Assembly: GCF_016278715.1 (NCBI RefSeq)
Contig: NZ_JADQBH010000303.1
Coordinates: forward strand, 1-37,001
DNA length: 37,001 bases
Source of the DNA: Marinilabilia sp.
GTDB lineage: Bacteria > Bacteroidota > Bacteroidia > Bacteroidales > Marinilabiliaceae
Reading direction: 5' to 3'
Both the position numbers and the translations under genes were made by a program. Positions 8,221 to 18,600 of the stretch are shown in pieces. Each line of letters begins with the position of its first letter. The stretch's first letter is position 1. The notes under the pieces were generated by a model, which was not told the DNA's origin, did no database searches, and worked only from the letters and a program-made list of their open reading frames with translations.

Positions 8221-9858
8221 CTAGTCTTTAAAATAATTCACACCCAGCACATCCAGACGTCGCTTGTGAACATCTAACCTCTGAAGAAAATCATTATAGT
8301 TTTTCTTTTCCACAGGAGTCCAAACAATTTCAGACAAAGCCACGGCTCTCGGGAAAGCCATATATTCCGCATGCCCGGGAGTTTTAATATATTCTGACCA
8401 GAGATTGCCCTGAGCGCCAATTATGAACTTAGCTTCCTCAGACGTTAACGTGTCCGGCACAGGATGGTAGGAATAAACTTTCTCGAGAGGCAAAAAATGC
8501 CCGATAGCCAAAGGCTCTCCTTCAGGATCTGTCTGGTAATAATCGAAATACAAATGAGATACAGGTGTCATTACCACGTTATGCCCCATTTTTGCAGCCT
8601 GAATTCCTCCTTTCTCACCCTGCCAGGACATCACTGTTGCTCCCGGAGCCAGCCCGTCTTCCATAATCTCATCCCAACCGATGATACTTCGGCCATGCCG
8701 GCCCAGAAACGCCTCAATCCTGTGTACAAAATAGCTTTGAAGCTCCTGTTCATTTTTTAAGCTTTCGTCAGCTATCCTGGCCTGACAAAATTCACACTCT
8801 TCCCAACGGATTTTGGGACATTCATCTCCTCCAATATGAATATAACGGCTTGGAAAAAGTTCCATTAATTCGAGCAGGACATCCTCCAGAAATTGGAAAG
8901 TTTCCTCTTTACCGGCACAGAACACCTCAGGGAAGACCCCCCATCGGGTTACGGTTTTATAAGGTCCGCCAGTGCAGCCCAGATGAGGATATGCGGCCAA
9001 TGCAGCCTGCGCATGCCCCGGCATTTCTATTTCCGGAATCACTGTCACGAAGCGTTCTTCGGCATATTTTACAACTTCTTTTACCTCCTCCTGTGTATAA
9101 TAGCCACCATAAGGTTCTCCATCATAGACAAAAGGCTCTTCCAGACCATGCCCTACAAGCGTTTCTTCGCGTTGACTGGCCACTTCCTGCAACATCGGAT
9201 ATTTCTTTATTTCCAGGCGCCATCCCTGATCATCAGTCAAGTGCCAATGAAATACATTCATCTTATGAAGGGCAAGCAGATCGATATATTTTTTAATAAA
9301 ACTTACAGGGAAGAAATGACGACTCACATCCAGGTGTAACCCTCTGTACGGAAAAGCCGGTTCATCAAATATTTCCACTGCCGGAACTTTCCATTCCATA
9401 TCCGGAAACAAAACTTCCGATTCAATCTCAGGGGGTAACAACTGCCGTAACGTTTGCACCCCGTAAAAAAGTCCTGTAACTCCGGAAGCTGAAACTCGTA
9501 TTTCAGAATCCGAAACGATTAAAGAATAACAACCGGGAGCTCCTGTAATTGCAGGATCCAGCTCCAGGAAAATTGTATTTTCCTCAGCATGATCCTTCAC
9601 AAAAACTTCAAAGCTATAGCCGGTAGCAGGACTTAACAATTGGGACAGATAGTTGGCCACTCCCTTCTGCTCCTCTTCATCCTCTCTCACAACAATCCTC
9701 GTGTTCCTATTTAACTGAAACGCCCCTTCAAAAGACTTCATTTTGACCGGTTTGGGAATCACAGCCAGCTCTCTGGAAGCTTCTTCCTCTTTACCACATC
9801 CTGTCAATGATGCAACAATCAACATCCAAATTGACACCATAAAAGCTATCTTTCTCAT
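8221..9858 (-). CDS. Beta-N-acetylhexosaminidase, GH20, lipoprotein
   Basis: This 545-residue enzyme has a lipoprotein signal with lipobox LTGC (Cys21), so it is likely anchored in the outer membrane or periplasm. A GH20b-type N-terminal domain (about 25-160) precedes the TIM barrel. Family motifs are 'YRGLHLDVSRHFFP', 'NVFHWHLTDDQGWRLEIKKYP', 'VIPEIEMPGHAQAALAAYP' and the catalytic pair D345-E346 in 'YIHIGGDECPK'. Later blocks are 'IIGWDEIMEDGL' and 'GNLWSEYI'. By family it removes terminal beta-GlcNAc or GalNAc, with neighbouring-group help from the acetamido group. It follows the susC/susD-like pair on the same strand but is separated from it by a terminator hairpin. It is the only hydrolase in the locus, so the target glycan is probably GlcNAc-containing, such as chito-oligosaccharide or glycoprotein glycan. 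Confidence 0.95.
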   Translation of the reverse strand: MRKIAFMVSIWMLIVASLTGCGKEEEASRELAVIPKPVKMKSFEGAFQLNRNTRIVVREDEEEQKGVANYLSQLLSPATGYSFEVFVKDHAEENTIFLELDPAITGAPGCYSLIVSDSEIRVSASGVTGLFYGVQTLRQLLPPEIESEVLFPDMEWKVPAVEIFDEPAFPYRGLHLDVSRHFFPVSFIKKYIDLLALHKMNVFHWHLTDDQGWRLEIKKYPMLQEVASQREETLVGHGLEEPFVYDGEPYGGYYTQEEVKEVVKYAEERFVTVIPEIEMPGHAQAALAAYPHLGCTGGPYKTVTRWGVFPEVFCAGKEETFQFLEDVLLELMELFPSRYIHIGGDECPKIRWEECEFCQARIADESLKNEQELQSYFVHRIEAFLGRHGRSIIGWDEIMEDGLAPGATVMSWQGEKGGIQAAKMGHNVVMTPVSHLYFDYYQTDPEGEPLAIGHFLPLEKVYSYHPVPDTLTSEEAKFIIGAQGNLWSEYIKTPGHAEYMAFPRAVALSEIVWTPVEKKNYNDFLQRLDVHKRRLDVLGVNYFKD

Positions 9859-10060
9859 TGGTTTAAAATTTAATTATAAAGGTCTAATAAAACGCGTCCC
9901 GAACATTCGGAACTCGAATCATTTAAAATATTTCAATCGCCTGACAAACATCCGCTTAAGGTCTAAGAGCGAAAAAAACCGCTTCGCTCCTGCATAATTA
10001 AATTATTCGAACCTTCTTTTGTTACGGACCGGGTTATATTACCCTTAACCAGAATCTATT

Positions 10061-10098
10061 AAAAAGGCATTTCCGGAATAATATAACCGGAAATGCCT
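10061..10098 (-). terminator. Hairpin terminator between susD-like and GH20 genes
   Basis: A perfect 12-bp inverted repeat (AGGCATTTCCGG / CCGGAAATGCCT, 10-nt loop) lies 36 nt past the susD-like stop. On the minus strand a TTTTT run follows. It should end or attenuate the susCD transcript ahead of the GH20 gene, so the enzyme is either made by readthrough or has its own promoter. Confidence 0.8.
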
Positions 10099-10133
10099 CA
10101 CAAACAGTACTTCATATTATCCATGAGAAAATA

Positions 10134-11735
10134 CTACTCCAAATCCACATCCCACCAAAGTGGGGTTGCTCCATTATCAGGACCGTCAAGAAGTGCTTCT
10201 ATATTGGAATAAAAAGGATTCAAATCTCTTTCCGAAGGAGGAAAGTTCAACCGTCGCACAAAGTGTTCTGAAGGAATTACTCCCCCACTGTGATTAACGA
10301 TAACAGGGAAAATCTTGGGATATCCGGTTCTTCTCACCTCAGTCCAACCTTCAACTCCTTCAGGGAATATGGCCAACCATTTTTGAATACTTATCTTTTG
10401 TTGCTTAATCTCATCCGATGCTTCTTCCACCCATCTTGGAGAGACATTGTTTAAATATTCATTACCTGCTTCGACACTGTTTTCCGGATGGATGGGATCG
10501 ACGTAAGGTGCAGCCACATTATCCTGACTAAGATAATCACCTGCAGACACGCCCCACTGGGCCATTGATGTCTCAACGCCCTTGACATAAAAATCACCGG
10601 CCGTGCCCCCAACATTCCATCCTCTCAGGGCACCTTCAGCCAACAGGAAATAAACTTCGGCAGAAGTCATCAATATGGCGGGTGATTCAGTGGAAATGTT
10701 CAATTGAGAATGTTCCACATAAGTCCCCTTATCTTCTATTTCAATTCCCTGACGGATGCCTTTAAACTCATATCCCTGGCTGATTAAATCCTCATCGATA
10801 GCGGGCTTGAAATAAGCAGGCAAACGGGGATCGTTGTACCCTTTCATTATTGATTCGATAGGAGCCCCCATCAACACATCATTCCAGGAACTACTCAGAA
10901 CAGCCAAAGGATGTGTATATCCTTTTCCGCTTACAGCAGCAACACCGTCCAGCATCAGTCCATATGGAGCATTCACAGCAGCCTCTGCTTCCTGACGGGC
11001 CTTCTCCGGGGATACATTGGCAATATGAATAGCCAGCCTCAGGCGTAATGAGTTGGCGAATTGAATCCATCTTTGGTAATCGCCTCCAAAAAATTGATCA
11101 AAGTTCTGAAAAGGAGTGGCGCCGGGGTTATCCTGAATAAAAGTTTCCAGATTAGTCACAGCATCACTCAAATCATTAAAAAAGGCATTGTAAGCTTCTT
11201 CCTGAGAATCATAAGTGGTACCTGTTTGAGACTTTCCATACTCGGTATAAATGATTGGCCCGTATAGATTGGAAATTCGATGCATAGCGGTAACTTTTAA
11301 CACCTTAGCAACGGCGCCAAAATGAGCATATTCATCCACCGCCTTTTTTTCCACTTCCAGAGCAGCAGTCATAAAATGAGCATAAGTGTATTCCCATGCG
11401 GCAAAATTCCAGCCATCAACCAGAGAATATGTCAGGTTATTCACATTGGCATTAAAGGGCGTAGGAGACATCATATACCCCGAGTAAATATCAGCATTCA
11501 GGTTTTGGGCAATTTGGTAAGTCCAGTCTTTGCCATCTCCCCAGTTGTAGTTCATGTATATCATTTGCTGCATTTGAGGGAAATAGGCTCCGATCATATT
11601 GTAATCACCTTCCAGTTGTTCCTCTGTAATTCCTGCCGGATTGGTATTCAATTCATCAAAATGGTCAGTACATTTCAGAAACAAAAGGGGAACAATTGTC
11701 AACAACAGAATTGTTTTAAAAATATATTTTTTCAT
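10134..11735 (-). CDS. SusD/RagB-like nutrient-binding outer-membrane lipoprotein
   Basis: This protein is about 533 residues from the preferred ATG at 11733-11735, which gives a clean signal MKKYIFKTILLLTIVPLLFL followed by Cys. Another ATG three codons upstream (11744) is possible. The mature start 'CTDHFDELNTNPAGITEEQ' is typical of the SusD-like_2 group. It contains TPR-like helical blocks such as 'ANSLRLRLAIHIANVSPEKARQEAEAAV' and 'ILMTSAEVYFLLAEGALRGW', and ends with 'RRLNFPPSERDLNPFYSN', which is characteristic of the group. SusD proteins form the lid of the SusC transporter at the cell surface and bind the glycan. The start lies only a few nt past the susC-like stop, so the two are cotranscribed. 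Confidence 0.93.
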   Translation of the reverse strand: MKKYIFKTILLLTIVPLLFLKCTDHFDELNTNPAGITEEQLEGDYNMIGAYFPQMQQMIYMNYNWGDGKDWTYQIAQNLNADIYSGYMMSPTPFNANVNNLTYSLVDGWNFAAWEYTYAHFMTAALEVEKKAVDEYAHFGAVAKVLKVTAMHRISNLYGPIIYTEYGKSQTGTTYDSQEEAYNAFFNDLSDAVTNLETFIQDNPGATPFQNFDQFFGGDYQRWIQFANSLRLRLAIHIANVSPEKARQEAEAAVNAPYGLMLDGVAAVSGKGYTHPLAVLSSSWNDVLMGAPIESIMKGYNDPRLPAYFKPAIDEDLISQGYEFKGIRQGIEIEDKGTYVEHSQLNISTESPAILMTSAEVYFLLAEGALRGWNVGGTAGDFYVKGVETSMAQWGVSAGDYLSQDNVAAPYVDPIHPENSVEAGNEYLNNVSPRWVEEASDEIKQQKISIQKWLAIFPEGVEGWTEVRRTGYPKIFPVIVNHSGGVIPSEHFVRRLNFPPSERDLNPFYSNIEALLDGPDNGATPLWWDVDLE

Positions 11736-11747
11736 AATCACCATCTC

Positions 11748-14700
11748 TTAAAAGGTTAATTTTACATTCAAACCATAGCTTCGTGTACCCGGCATTCCGA
11801 ATACATCCACTCCCTGAAGGTTATTACCAACAGACAACTGCGCTTCAGGATCGTAAGGGGCATCTTTGTAAATAAAAAACAGATTGCGTCCAATCAGAGA
11901 TACCTTTGCATTTTTCACAAAAGAGTCTGTGCCAAAAACTTCTTCACCAAGGGAATATCCCAGAATAACTTCTCTCAACCTTACATTTGTGGCATCATAA
12001 ACATAATATTCAGAAATACCATTTCGACCTCCTACCCGGTTGTAAAATTCTCTGACATTATTGATTTTCCGGCCTTCCAGCTCCACATATCCGCGATCGC
12101 GGGCCTCTGCGGTTTCCTGGGTTACACCAAACTGATCAAGATCAGCCTGAGTTAAGGAAATTGCATCTCCACCGAATCTTCCATCAATCAGGAATTGAAA
12201 ATTAAAATTCTTTACAGTAATGCTGTTGTTCCATCCCAGAGAGAAATCGGGAGATGCATTGGCTATCTTAATAAATTCCTCCTGACGTGTTGGTAAATCA
12301 TTCTCGTCGTAAATAATTTCGCCGGATTCGTTTCTGGCAAATGCCACACCATAAATATCACCGAAAGAACCACCCTCCACCAGTTTCATCCAGTAAGAAT
12401 TGGAAGTCTGATCTCCGAAGCGAAATTCCTTCAAATCAGGATGCAACTCTTTCACTGTGTTTTTATTAGTTGCAAAATTGATGGTACTTTTCCAGAACAA
12501 ATCATTCTCAGCCAAAGGAGTAATTCCAACAACCGCTTCAAAACCCTCATTTTGAATATTTCCGGCATTCACATAATAGGATGAGAAACCGGAACCGGCA
12601 GGAGCAGGAAGTGTAAAGAGTTGGTTCTCGGTATTGGTCTTATAGTAAGTAAGGTCAAGAGATAGCTTATTGGCAAACATCCGCCACTCAGTTCCCAGCT
12701 CCACAGATTTGGAAAGTTCGGGCTTCAGATTATCAAAGGGTGCTTCAGAATTAAAGATAAGATTTCCTCCTGCCGCCAAAGAATTAGTCGGATTACTGAT
12801 ATAAACAGGTATATCGTTACCCACACTACTCCAGGATCCCCTGACTTTACCAAAGTCAATAAAGCCGGGCATATTCATCATATCCGAAAGCACTGCCGTT
12901 AACCCTACAGAAGGATAAAAGAAACCCGAATTTTCACTATCGGTGTTTGCAAGAGCTGAAGACCAGTCATTTCGTCCGGTCACATCCAAAAACAAAAGGT
13001 CTTTAAAACCAACCTGTGCGGTTCCGAAAACAGACTGCATTTGGCGATGAAGATCCATCTCCTCAATATATCCAATATCCATATTGGCAACTGTAAACAC
13101 ATTGGGAAGGTGCAAATTATTGGGTCTGGAATCCAGCCGTTCACTTCGCACTTTTGTATCATTCACACTGGCTCCCAATGATGCGTTAAGCGAAATATCC
13201 CCAAAAACATTGTTATAGTTCAGCAAAAAATCTCCATAATTCAGTATCTCTTCACGATTCATAACGATGTACCTCCCATTGCTACCGGCAAGAGCTGTAT
13301 GTGTAGATGCATAAATTCTCTTATTGTACCGGTCGTTGGTGTAATCCACATTTCCTCTGAGTTGAACATTCAGATTACTGTTAATGTCCAGCCTGGCAGT
13401 CAATGAAGATAAAACCCTGTTTCTCCGATCCTTGCTGGGCATACGATTATTAATCCAGTAAGGATTTTGCTCCATTGCCTCTAATTCCTTGTGCCAATTC
13501 TGAACATTCAGGTTTCGATCAATGGAATAGACTTCAAAATCTTCCTTATAAGGTTGCATATCCATGCCTCTGGGGAATCGATATAAGCCAACCAAAGGAT
13601 TTAGATAATAACCACCGGCCACAGGCTTATTGGTTATTGACTGGTTTAACAGGTTTACATTGGCATCAAGAGATAACTTATCATTAAAAAACTTTCCTGA
13701 TTCTCTGAAGTTCAGGTTATGTTTTTTAAGTTTATTCCCATCAATAATTCCTTTTGCTGAAGTATTGGCATAAGAAAAATAGGTCTGCATTTTTTCGCTG
13801 CCCGAAGAAAGAGACATACTATTAATGGTTGTCACCCCTGTTTTAAAAAAATCATCCACATAGTCGGCTGAACCATTGATCTTATCACCCCAGCTGAAAC
13901 CACCGGAGCTGTGACCGTACTTATCCTGAAATTCAGGAAGGGAAACAGCAGACTCCACTGTGGTATTGGAACTAACATTCACGGTAGTTCTTCCGGCCAG
14001 TCCTTTTTTGGTAGTAATAACAATGACCCCGTTGGCCGCCTGTGTACCATAAAGTGCAGCAGCTGAAGCACCTTTAAGAATATTAATACTCTTGATATCC
14101 TCGGGGTTGAGGTTCGAAATACCATCTCCACTATCCCGGCCGCCGGCATCATTAGTACCTCCTATAGATGTACTGGGTTGTTCCGAAACGCTGTTCAACA
14201 TTGGCATACCATCAATTACATAAAGTGGCTGGTTGTTACCTCCGGCAGAACGGTTACCACGAATCAGCATCTTGGAAGAGCCACCCAGACCGGAACTGCT
14301 TTTGGTAATAACGACCCCGGCACTTTTTCCTGTCAACGAATTTACCAGGTTGACATCCTTAGCATCCGTAAGTTCGTCTCCGCTCATGGATTGAGTGGAA
14401 TAGGTCAGCCCCTTGCTTCGTTTCTCAATTCCCAAAGCAGTAACAACAACCTCCTGAACATTGATGACTGAAGGTTCAAGATCAACATTGATATTTTCCT
14501 GGCCGTTAACAGGCACCTCCGTGGTTTTAAATCCAATAAAAGAAAAAACCAAAGTAGCATCCTCCGGAAGCATAATCTGATAATTTCCATCAACATCCGT
14601 AATTGTGCCGTTCATCGTTCCCTTTTGTACCACAGAAACACCGGGAATAGGTTCTCCTCCCGTAGAAGATTCAGCAACTGTCCCCTGGACAGTAATCTGC

Positions 14701-14777
14701 TGAGCTGCAACCTCTCCCACAATAAATGTAAGAAATAGAAGAATCAGCATTTGTTTAAAAAAATTCGTTTTTTTCAT
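11748..14777 (-). CDS. SusC/RagA-like TonB-dependent outer-membrane transporter
   Basis: This 1009-residue protein has a signal peptide ending near 'VGEVAAQ', then a carboxypeptidase-regulatory-like domain (about 28-110: 'ITVQGTVAESSTGGEPIPGVSV', 'GTITDVDGNYQI', 'LVFSFIGFKTTEV'). A TonB-box-like stretch 'VQEVVVTALG' follows. The plug domain contains 'LTGKSAGVVITKSS', 'LIRGNRSAGGNNQPLYVIDG' and the highly conserved 'INILKGASAAALYGTQAANG'. The remainder is a beta-barrel that ends in 'SYGLNVKLTF' with the terminal Phe expected for outer-membrane insertion. It imports oligosaccharides in an energy-dependent way, with the SusD-like partner encoded directly downstream. A 39-residue micro-ORF lies 27 nt upstream of its start. 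Confidence 0.95.
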   Translation of the reverse strand: MKKTNFFKQMLILLFLTFIVGEVAAQQITVQGTVAESSTGGEPIPGVSVVQKGTMNGTITDVDGNYQIMLPEDATLVFSFIGFKTTEVPVNGQENINVDLEPSVINVQEVVVTALGIEKRSKGLTYSTQSMSGDELTDAKDVNLVNSLTGKSAGVVITKSSSGLGGSSKMLIRGNRSAGGNNQPLYVIDGMPMLNSVSEQPSTSIGGTNDAGGRDSGDGISNLNPEDIKSINILKGASAAALYGTQAANGVIVITTKKGLAGRTTVNVSSNTTVESAVSLPEFQDKYGHSSGGFSWGDKINGSADYVDDFFKTGVTTINSMSLSSGSEKMQTYFSYANTSAKGIIDGNKLKKHNLNFRESGKFFNDKLSLDANVNLLNQSITNKPVAGGYYLNPLVGLYRFPRGMDMQPYKEDFEVYSIDRNLNVQNWHKELEAMEQNPYWINNRMPSKDRRNRVLSSLTARLDINSNLNVQLRGNVDYTNDRYNKRIYASTHTALAGSNGRYIVMNREEILNYGDFLLNYNNVFGDISLNASLGASVNDTKVRSERLDSRPNNLHLPNVFTVANMDIGYIEEMDLHRQMQSVFGTAQVGFKDLLFLDVTGRNDWSSALANTDSENSGFFYPSVGLTAVLSDMMNMPGFIDFGKVRGSWSSVGNDIPVYISNPTNSLAAGGNLIFNSEAPFDNLKPELSKSVELGTEWRMFANKLSLDLTYYKTNTENQLFTLPAPAGSGFSSYYVNAGNIQNEGFEAVVGITPLAENDLFWKSTINFATNKNTVKELHPDLKEFRFGDQTSNSYWMKLVEGGSFGDIYGVAFARNESGEIIYDENDLPTRQEEFIKIANASPDFSLGWNNSITVKNFNFQFLIDGRFGGDAISLTQADLDQFGVTQETAEARDRGYVELEGRKINNVREFYNRVGGRNGISEYYVYDATNVRLREVILGYSLGEEVFGTDSFVKNAKVSLIGRNLFFIYKDAPYDPEAQLSVGNNLQGVDVFGMPGTRSYGLNVKLTF

Positions 14778-14804
14778 AGATTAAGAATTTTTAGTTCAAC
14801 AAAA

Positions 14805-14924
14805 TTATTTGGTAAAAACTGTGTAATAGAAGAGGGCCAGCATTAGCAAAATCCCAATGATTAAACCTCCGCGTATTTTCTTGTAGAGTTTCATTTTTTT
14901 TTCTTCGTCTTCAGACTGTATCAT
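14805..14924 (-). CDS. 39-residue single-pass membrane micro-protein upstream of susC
   Basis: A short frame starts at the ATG at 14922-14924 and stops at 14805-14807. The protein begins MIQSEDEEKKMKLYKKIRGG, which is acidic and then basic, followed by about 16 hydrophobic residues (LIIGILLMLALFYYTV) and ends FTK. The charge pattern predicts one membrane helix with the N-terminus in the cytoplasm. It lies between a good Bacteroidota -7 box (14959-14966) and the susC-like start 27 nt downstream, so it would be the first gene of the locus transcript. I know no family for it. It could be a real small protein or a leader peptide that tunes susC translation; chance is not excluded. Confidence 0.5.
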   Translation of the reverse strand: MIQSEDEEKKMKLYKKIRGGLIIGILLMLALFYYTVFTK

Positions 14925-14958
14925 CTTTTTAATGATTCGTTTTCGATTTTAGTTTAAA

Positions 14959-14966
14959 CAAATGTA
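14959..14966 (-). promoter_or_regulatory. Candidate -7 box (TACATTTG) for the susC operon
   Basis: On the minus strand TACATTTG exactly fits the Bacteroidota sigma-ABfr -7 consensus TAnnTTTG. It lies about 35 nt upstream of the micro-ORF start. No TTTG -33 box is present at the normal spacing, which fits a promoter that needs an activator such as the HTCS encoded upstream. Confidence 0.5.
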
Positions 14967-15020
14967 TTTGGAACCGACCATCTCCCACACTCTGCCTGTC
15001 CCTAAAAATGAGCCATTTGA

Positions 15021-15063
15021 TGCAACAATAACACTGATGTTGCAAAAGATTCTCCATGTTGCA
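15021..15063. promoter_or_regulatory. Cluster of three TGTTGCA elements, candidate HTCS operator
   Basis: On the plus strand TGCAACA lies at 15021-15027, and its inverse TGTTGCA lies at 15038-15044 and again at 15057-15063. The first two form a palindrome with a 10-nt centre. The last two are direct repeats 19 bp apart with similar flanks (ATGTTGCA). They sit 55-105 bp upstream of the -7 box of the susC operon, where an AraC-type activator would bind. Confidence 0.5.
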
Positions 15064-15179
15064 TTTTGGGAAATTTTGATGTCTCATAAAACCGCCACTA
15101 AAAAGGAGACATAATTACCTGCAGATAAAAAGAATTGCAATAAAGAGGTGATAAGAAGTAAACAAGCTGAAAACCTGAG

Positions 15180-15319
15180 AGCAAATAGCCCAAGGACAAC
15201 GCCCTGGACTTAGGGGTATCCCCCACCTCCTCTCACATTATTGGGCGCGAGGTGACCAATAATGTGAGAAGGTAGCATTTATTCCAACTTTTTTTTGGGG
15301 GTAGCCCCAGGCTATTGCT
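15180..15319. repeat. Nested inverted-repeat element of about 140 bp
   Basis: Three nested pairs share one centre near 15250. The outer arms are AGCAAATAGCC and GGCTATTGCT. The middle arms are GGGGTATCCCCC and GGGGGTAGCCCC. The inner arms are a perfect 14-bp pair (15231-15244 and 15256-15269, TCTCACATTATTGG / CCAATAATGTGAGA) around an 11-nt loop. No transposase frame is present, so it looks like a non-autonomous dispersed palindromic repeat. Confidence 0.6.
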
Positions 15320-15474
15320 TAAAGACCCACGGCCATTTAAAAACACAACCAAACTTTGTAAGAAATGAACTAGTGTAATTAGGAAAAAGAGAAAAGACTC
15401 GCTCCTGGGAAGACTGAATAATTCATAAACCAGATCATTGATTTCCGGTTAATATATTTTTGGTGTACGTTTGA

Positions 15475-15585
15475 AAAATTGAGATTGCTTTACCGAATGC
15501 TCGGGATTCGCCATGACAGGTCTTTGCAGGAGATTAAGTGTTAGGGGATGATTTTCTGCAAAGCGGAAAATCATCCCCTAACAAC
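15475..15585. repeat. Dispersed repeat, second copy of the element near 2350-2445
   Basis: It shares with 2350-2445 the ordered blocks 'ATTGAGATTGCTT', 'ATGACAGG', 'TTGCAGGA' and 'GGGGATGATTTTC'. Here the end is a near-perfect hairpin, AGGGGATGATTTTC / GAAAATCATCCCCT (about 15543-15580). The core resembles intergenic repeats known from many bacterial genomes. Confidence 0.6.
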
Positions 15586-15695
15586 CCTGTTAAAATCTTT
15601 AATACAAAATCATTGGGAACAGGGCGAAGCAAACTTTTTTTCAAAATAATAGTTTTCCCGGACATTAGTGATTTTTTTAAGTATAAACCACCCAG

Positions 15696-18600
15696 TTATG
15701 AGAAATTGTGAATCTCTGTTCGTTTGGACTTTCTATACAAAGAAGGAGAAAGAGAAAACTCCTGTCGGAATATCTTAATAAAATGAGACACATTACCAAA
15801 TCCCACCTTAAAGGCTATTTCGGATACCTGCAGGTCTGTATCCGAAAGCAACAAAGCTGCTTCTTTCAACCGGAAAGACCGAATAAACTCAGTGGTGCTT
15901 TTACCCACAATAGCCTTCAACTTTCTGTGAAGATTGCTTCGACTCATACATACAGCATCACACAGGGCCTCAACGGAAAAATATTCATTGTCAAGGTTGG
16001 CTTTAATAACAAACACCACTTTCTTCAGAAATTGCTCCTCAATTAAGTCTATTTTCTTATCAACAGAATTGTTCTCATACAAATAGGACGAGAGGTATTC
16101 TTTCATTTTTTCACGATTAAGAATAAGCCCTCTCACATAGGCCTTCAACAACTCCATATCAAAAGGCTTGGACAAGTATAAGTCAGCTCCGTACTCCAAC
16201 CCTTCAATCTTATCACTCGACTCTCCCCTCGCCGACAACAAAATAACCGGGATATGACTCAAATTATCGTTGGTTTTAATTTTCCTGCACAATTCAATGC
16301 CATCCATATTCGGCATGATGACATCACTTAATACCAAATCGGCTTGATGAAGAGCAAGCCAATCAAGTGCCTGAGTACCATCCTTCACCCCTGACACCCG
16401 ATATAAACTACTAAGTTCATCAGTTAAAAAGGCCAAAACTTCCTGATTGTCCTCTACTACAAGAATATGTTTTTCCCCGGAAACACTCTTCTGTTCCGGA
16501 TTTTTATCAGATTTCTTTACTTCCGATCCATTAGAGGTGAAAAACCCCTGAACCGTTGAATTAAAAACAACTGGAGAAACATACTCATGCTCATATCTGG
16601 AAGCGACAGGAAAGACTTTAAAAAAGATTTCAAAAGTGGTACCTTTTCCTTCTCTACTGGTAACTTTAATGTCTCCATTGTGAAGGTCCACTAATTGTTT
16701 TACCAGTGCAAGACCTATTCCGGTTCCCTGTTGATAATTATTTACGGCCTTTCCAAACTGCTCATATCGATTAAATAATCTATCCAAATTCTCCTTTGAT
16801 ATTCCTGTCCCATCATCTACAACTTTAAAACCTACCTTTAATGGACGGTTATCAACAATAGAAGAAGACATTTTTGCTCCAACCACCTTGTCACCTGAAT
16901 TCTGACCGGCATCAGCTTCTTCCAGTAAAGTAAAAGTCACGTGCCCACCCTTTTCACAATACTTCAAGGCATTAGACAACAAATTGTTAATAATCTTTCC
17001 AACTACATTTTTATCAAACTTCAACCAGGAGTATGACAAGTGACCATTAAATTTCAAAATTATCTGTTTCTCCTGGGCCAATCCCTTAAACTGACCAACG
17101 GTCTGTCCACAAAATTTAGAGAAATTCTCCTCCGAAAAATTAAGTTGTAAATGACCTGATTCAATTTTACTTACTTCCAGAATCTGATCAATTAACTGAG
17201 TAAGATAACCGGCATTGTGTGCTACACCCGATAATGACTCAGTTATCTCCTGTGAAAGGCCGCCTTGGCTGAGAATCTTCCTTACAGGAAGTAAAATCAA
17301 TGTTAAAGGGGTGCGAAATTCATGAGAGATATTCGTGAAAAATTGCGAACGCATTTCACTCAATTCTTCCATCCTCAGCCGTTCTTTTTTCTCAAAAGAA
17401 AGATTCTTCTTCATCTCAATAAGGAAGATGGAATATTTCATATAAGCAAAGACCAGAATTCCAAAAACTCCGAGAAATCCGAAGAATGCAAAACGCGTTT
17501 TATACCAGGGAGGTAAAATCTCAATATTAAGCGTTGCCGGTTCGTCACTCCAAACCCCACTGTTATTCATCCCCCTTACCTGAAGAGTGTATGCTCCCGG
17601 TGGAAGTTTGTTAAACCTGGCCCAACGCTCCTCCGAGGGGATACTCCAATCTTCAGAAAGCCCTAACAGACGGTAAGAATACCTGGTCTTTTCAGGCATA
17701 AAAAAGTTCAAGCCGGAAAAAAACAAGGCAAAAGAATTATTCTCTGCTGTCAACTCAATACTATTTGCATATTGAATAGTATTCTCAAGGATATTAGATA
17801 CATCATCCGGAAAAATCTCCTGATTATCGACAAAAAGGTTTTCAAAGATTACTTTTGGGGGCCGATCATTTAACAATAGGTTTGTCGGCTTAAAACAGTT
17901 GAGGCCTTTGGGACTTCCTGTCATTATATAACCATTCTTTAACAACATTGCAACCTGCATTACACTGCTATTAAGACCATCCCGCGCATCAAGCATTAAC
18001 AACTCCCCATCTGCTACACGATAACGATTCAACCCATTATAGGTTGCAATCCAATAATCTTGCTGACAGTCCTGAAAAACATCATAAACTTTATCGTGAC
18101 TCAGCCCCTTTGCCGTATTAAAAATGGTCAGACTATCATTTTCCCCTACTTTGACGACCCCTCCGCCATTCGTAGACAACCAGGTAGAGCCATCTTTACT
18201 GTGATATATATCTGTAACCGTATTTCTGCCAACGCCACTATTATTAAGTGAATCATACAGAAATACTGAGAAATCGTTAAGGTCTTCAGAAATTCTAACG
18301 ACACCGTTGCTGGTCCCTACCCACAAACGCTGTTTTTTATCTTTTGCAAGACTCAGAATATAGGGATTCAGACAAGAATCAAGTTCGGCATTAATAGTGT
18401 TTAGAGATGAAACAACGCCCGTTTGCTTATTAATTCTGAAAAGACCTCTTCCCAGGGTCCCTGCCCATATTTGATGTTTCCCGGCCCCTTCAATTGACCA
18501 AACATGACTGGCATTGTCAAAACTTTCTTTTTGAGTCAAATGGAAAGTTTGAAAACTATCATGTTCTTTGCCCGGGGTAAAAACGCTTATTCCGTTTCCA

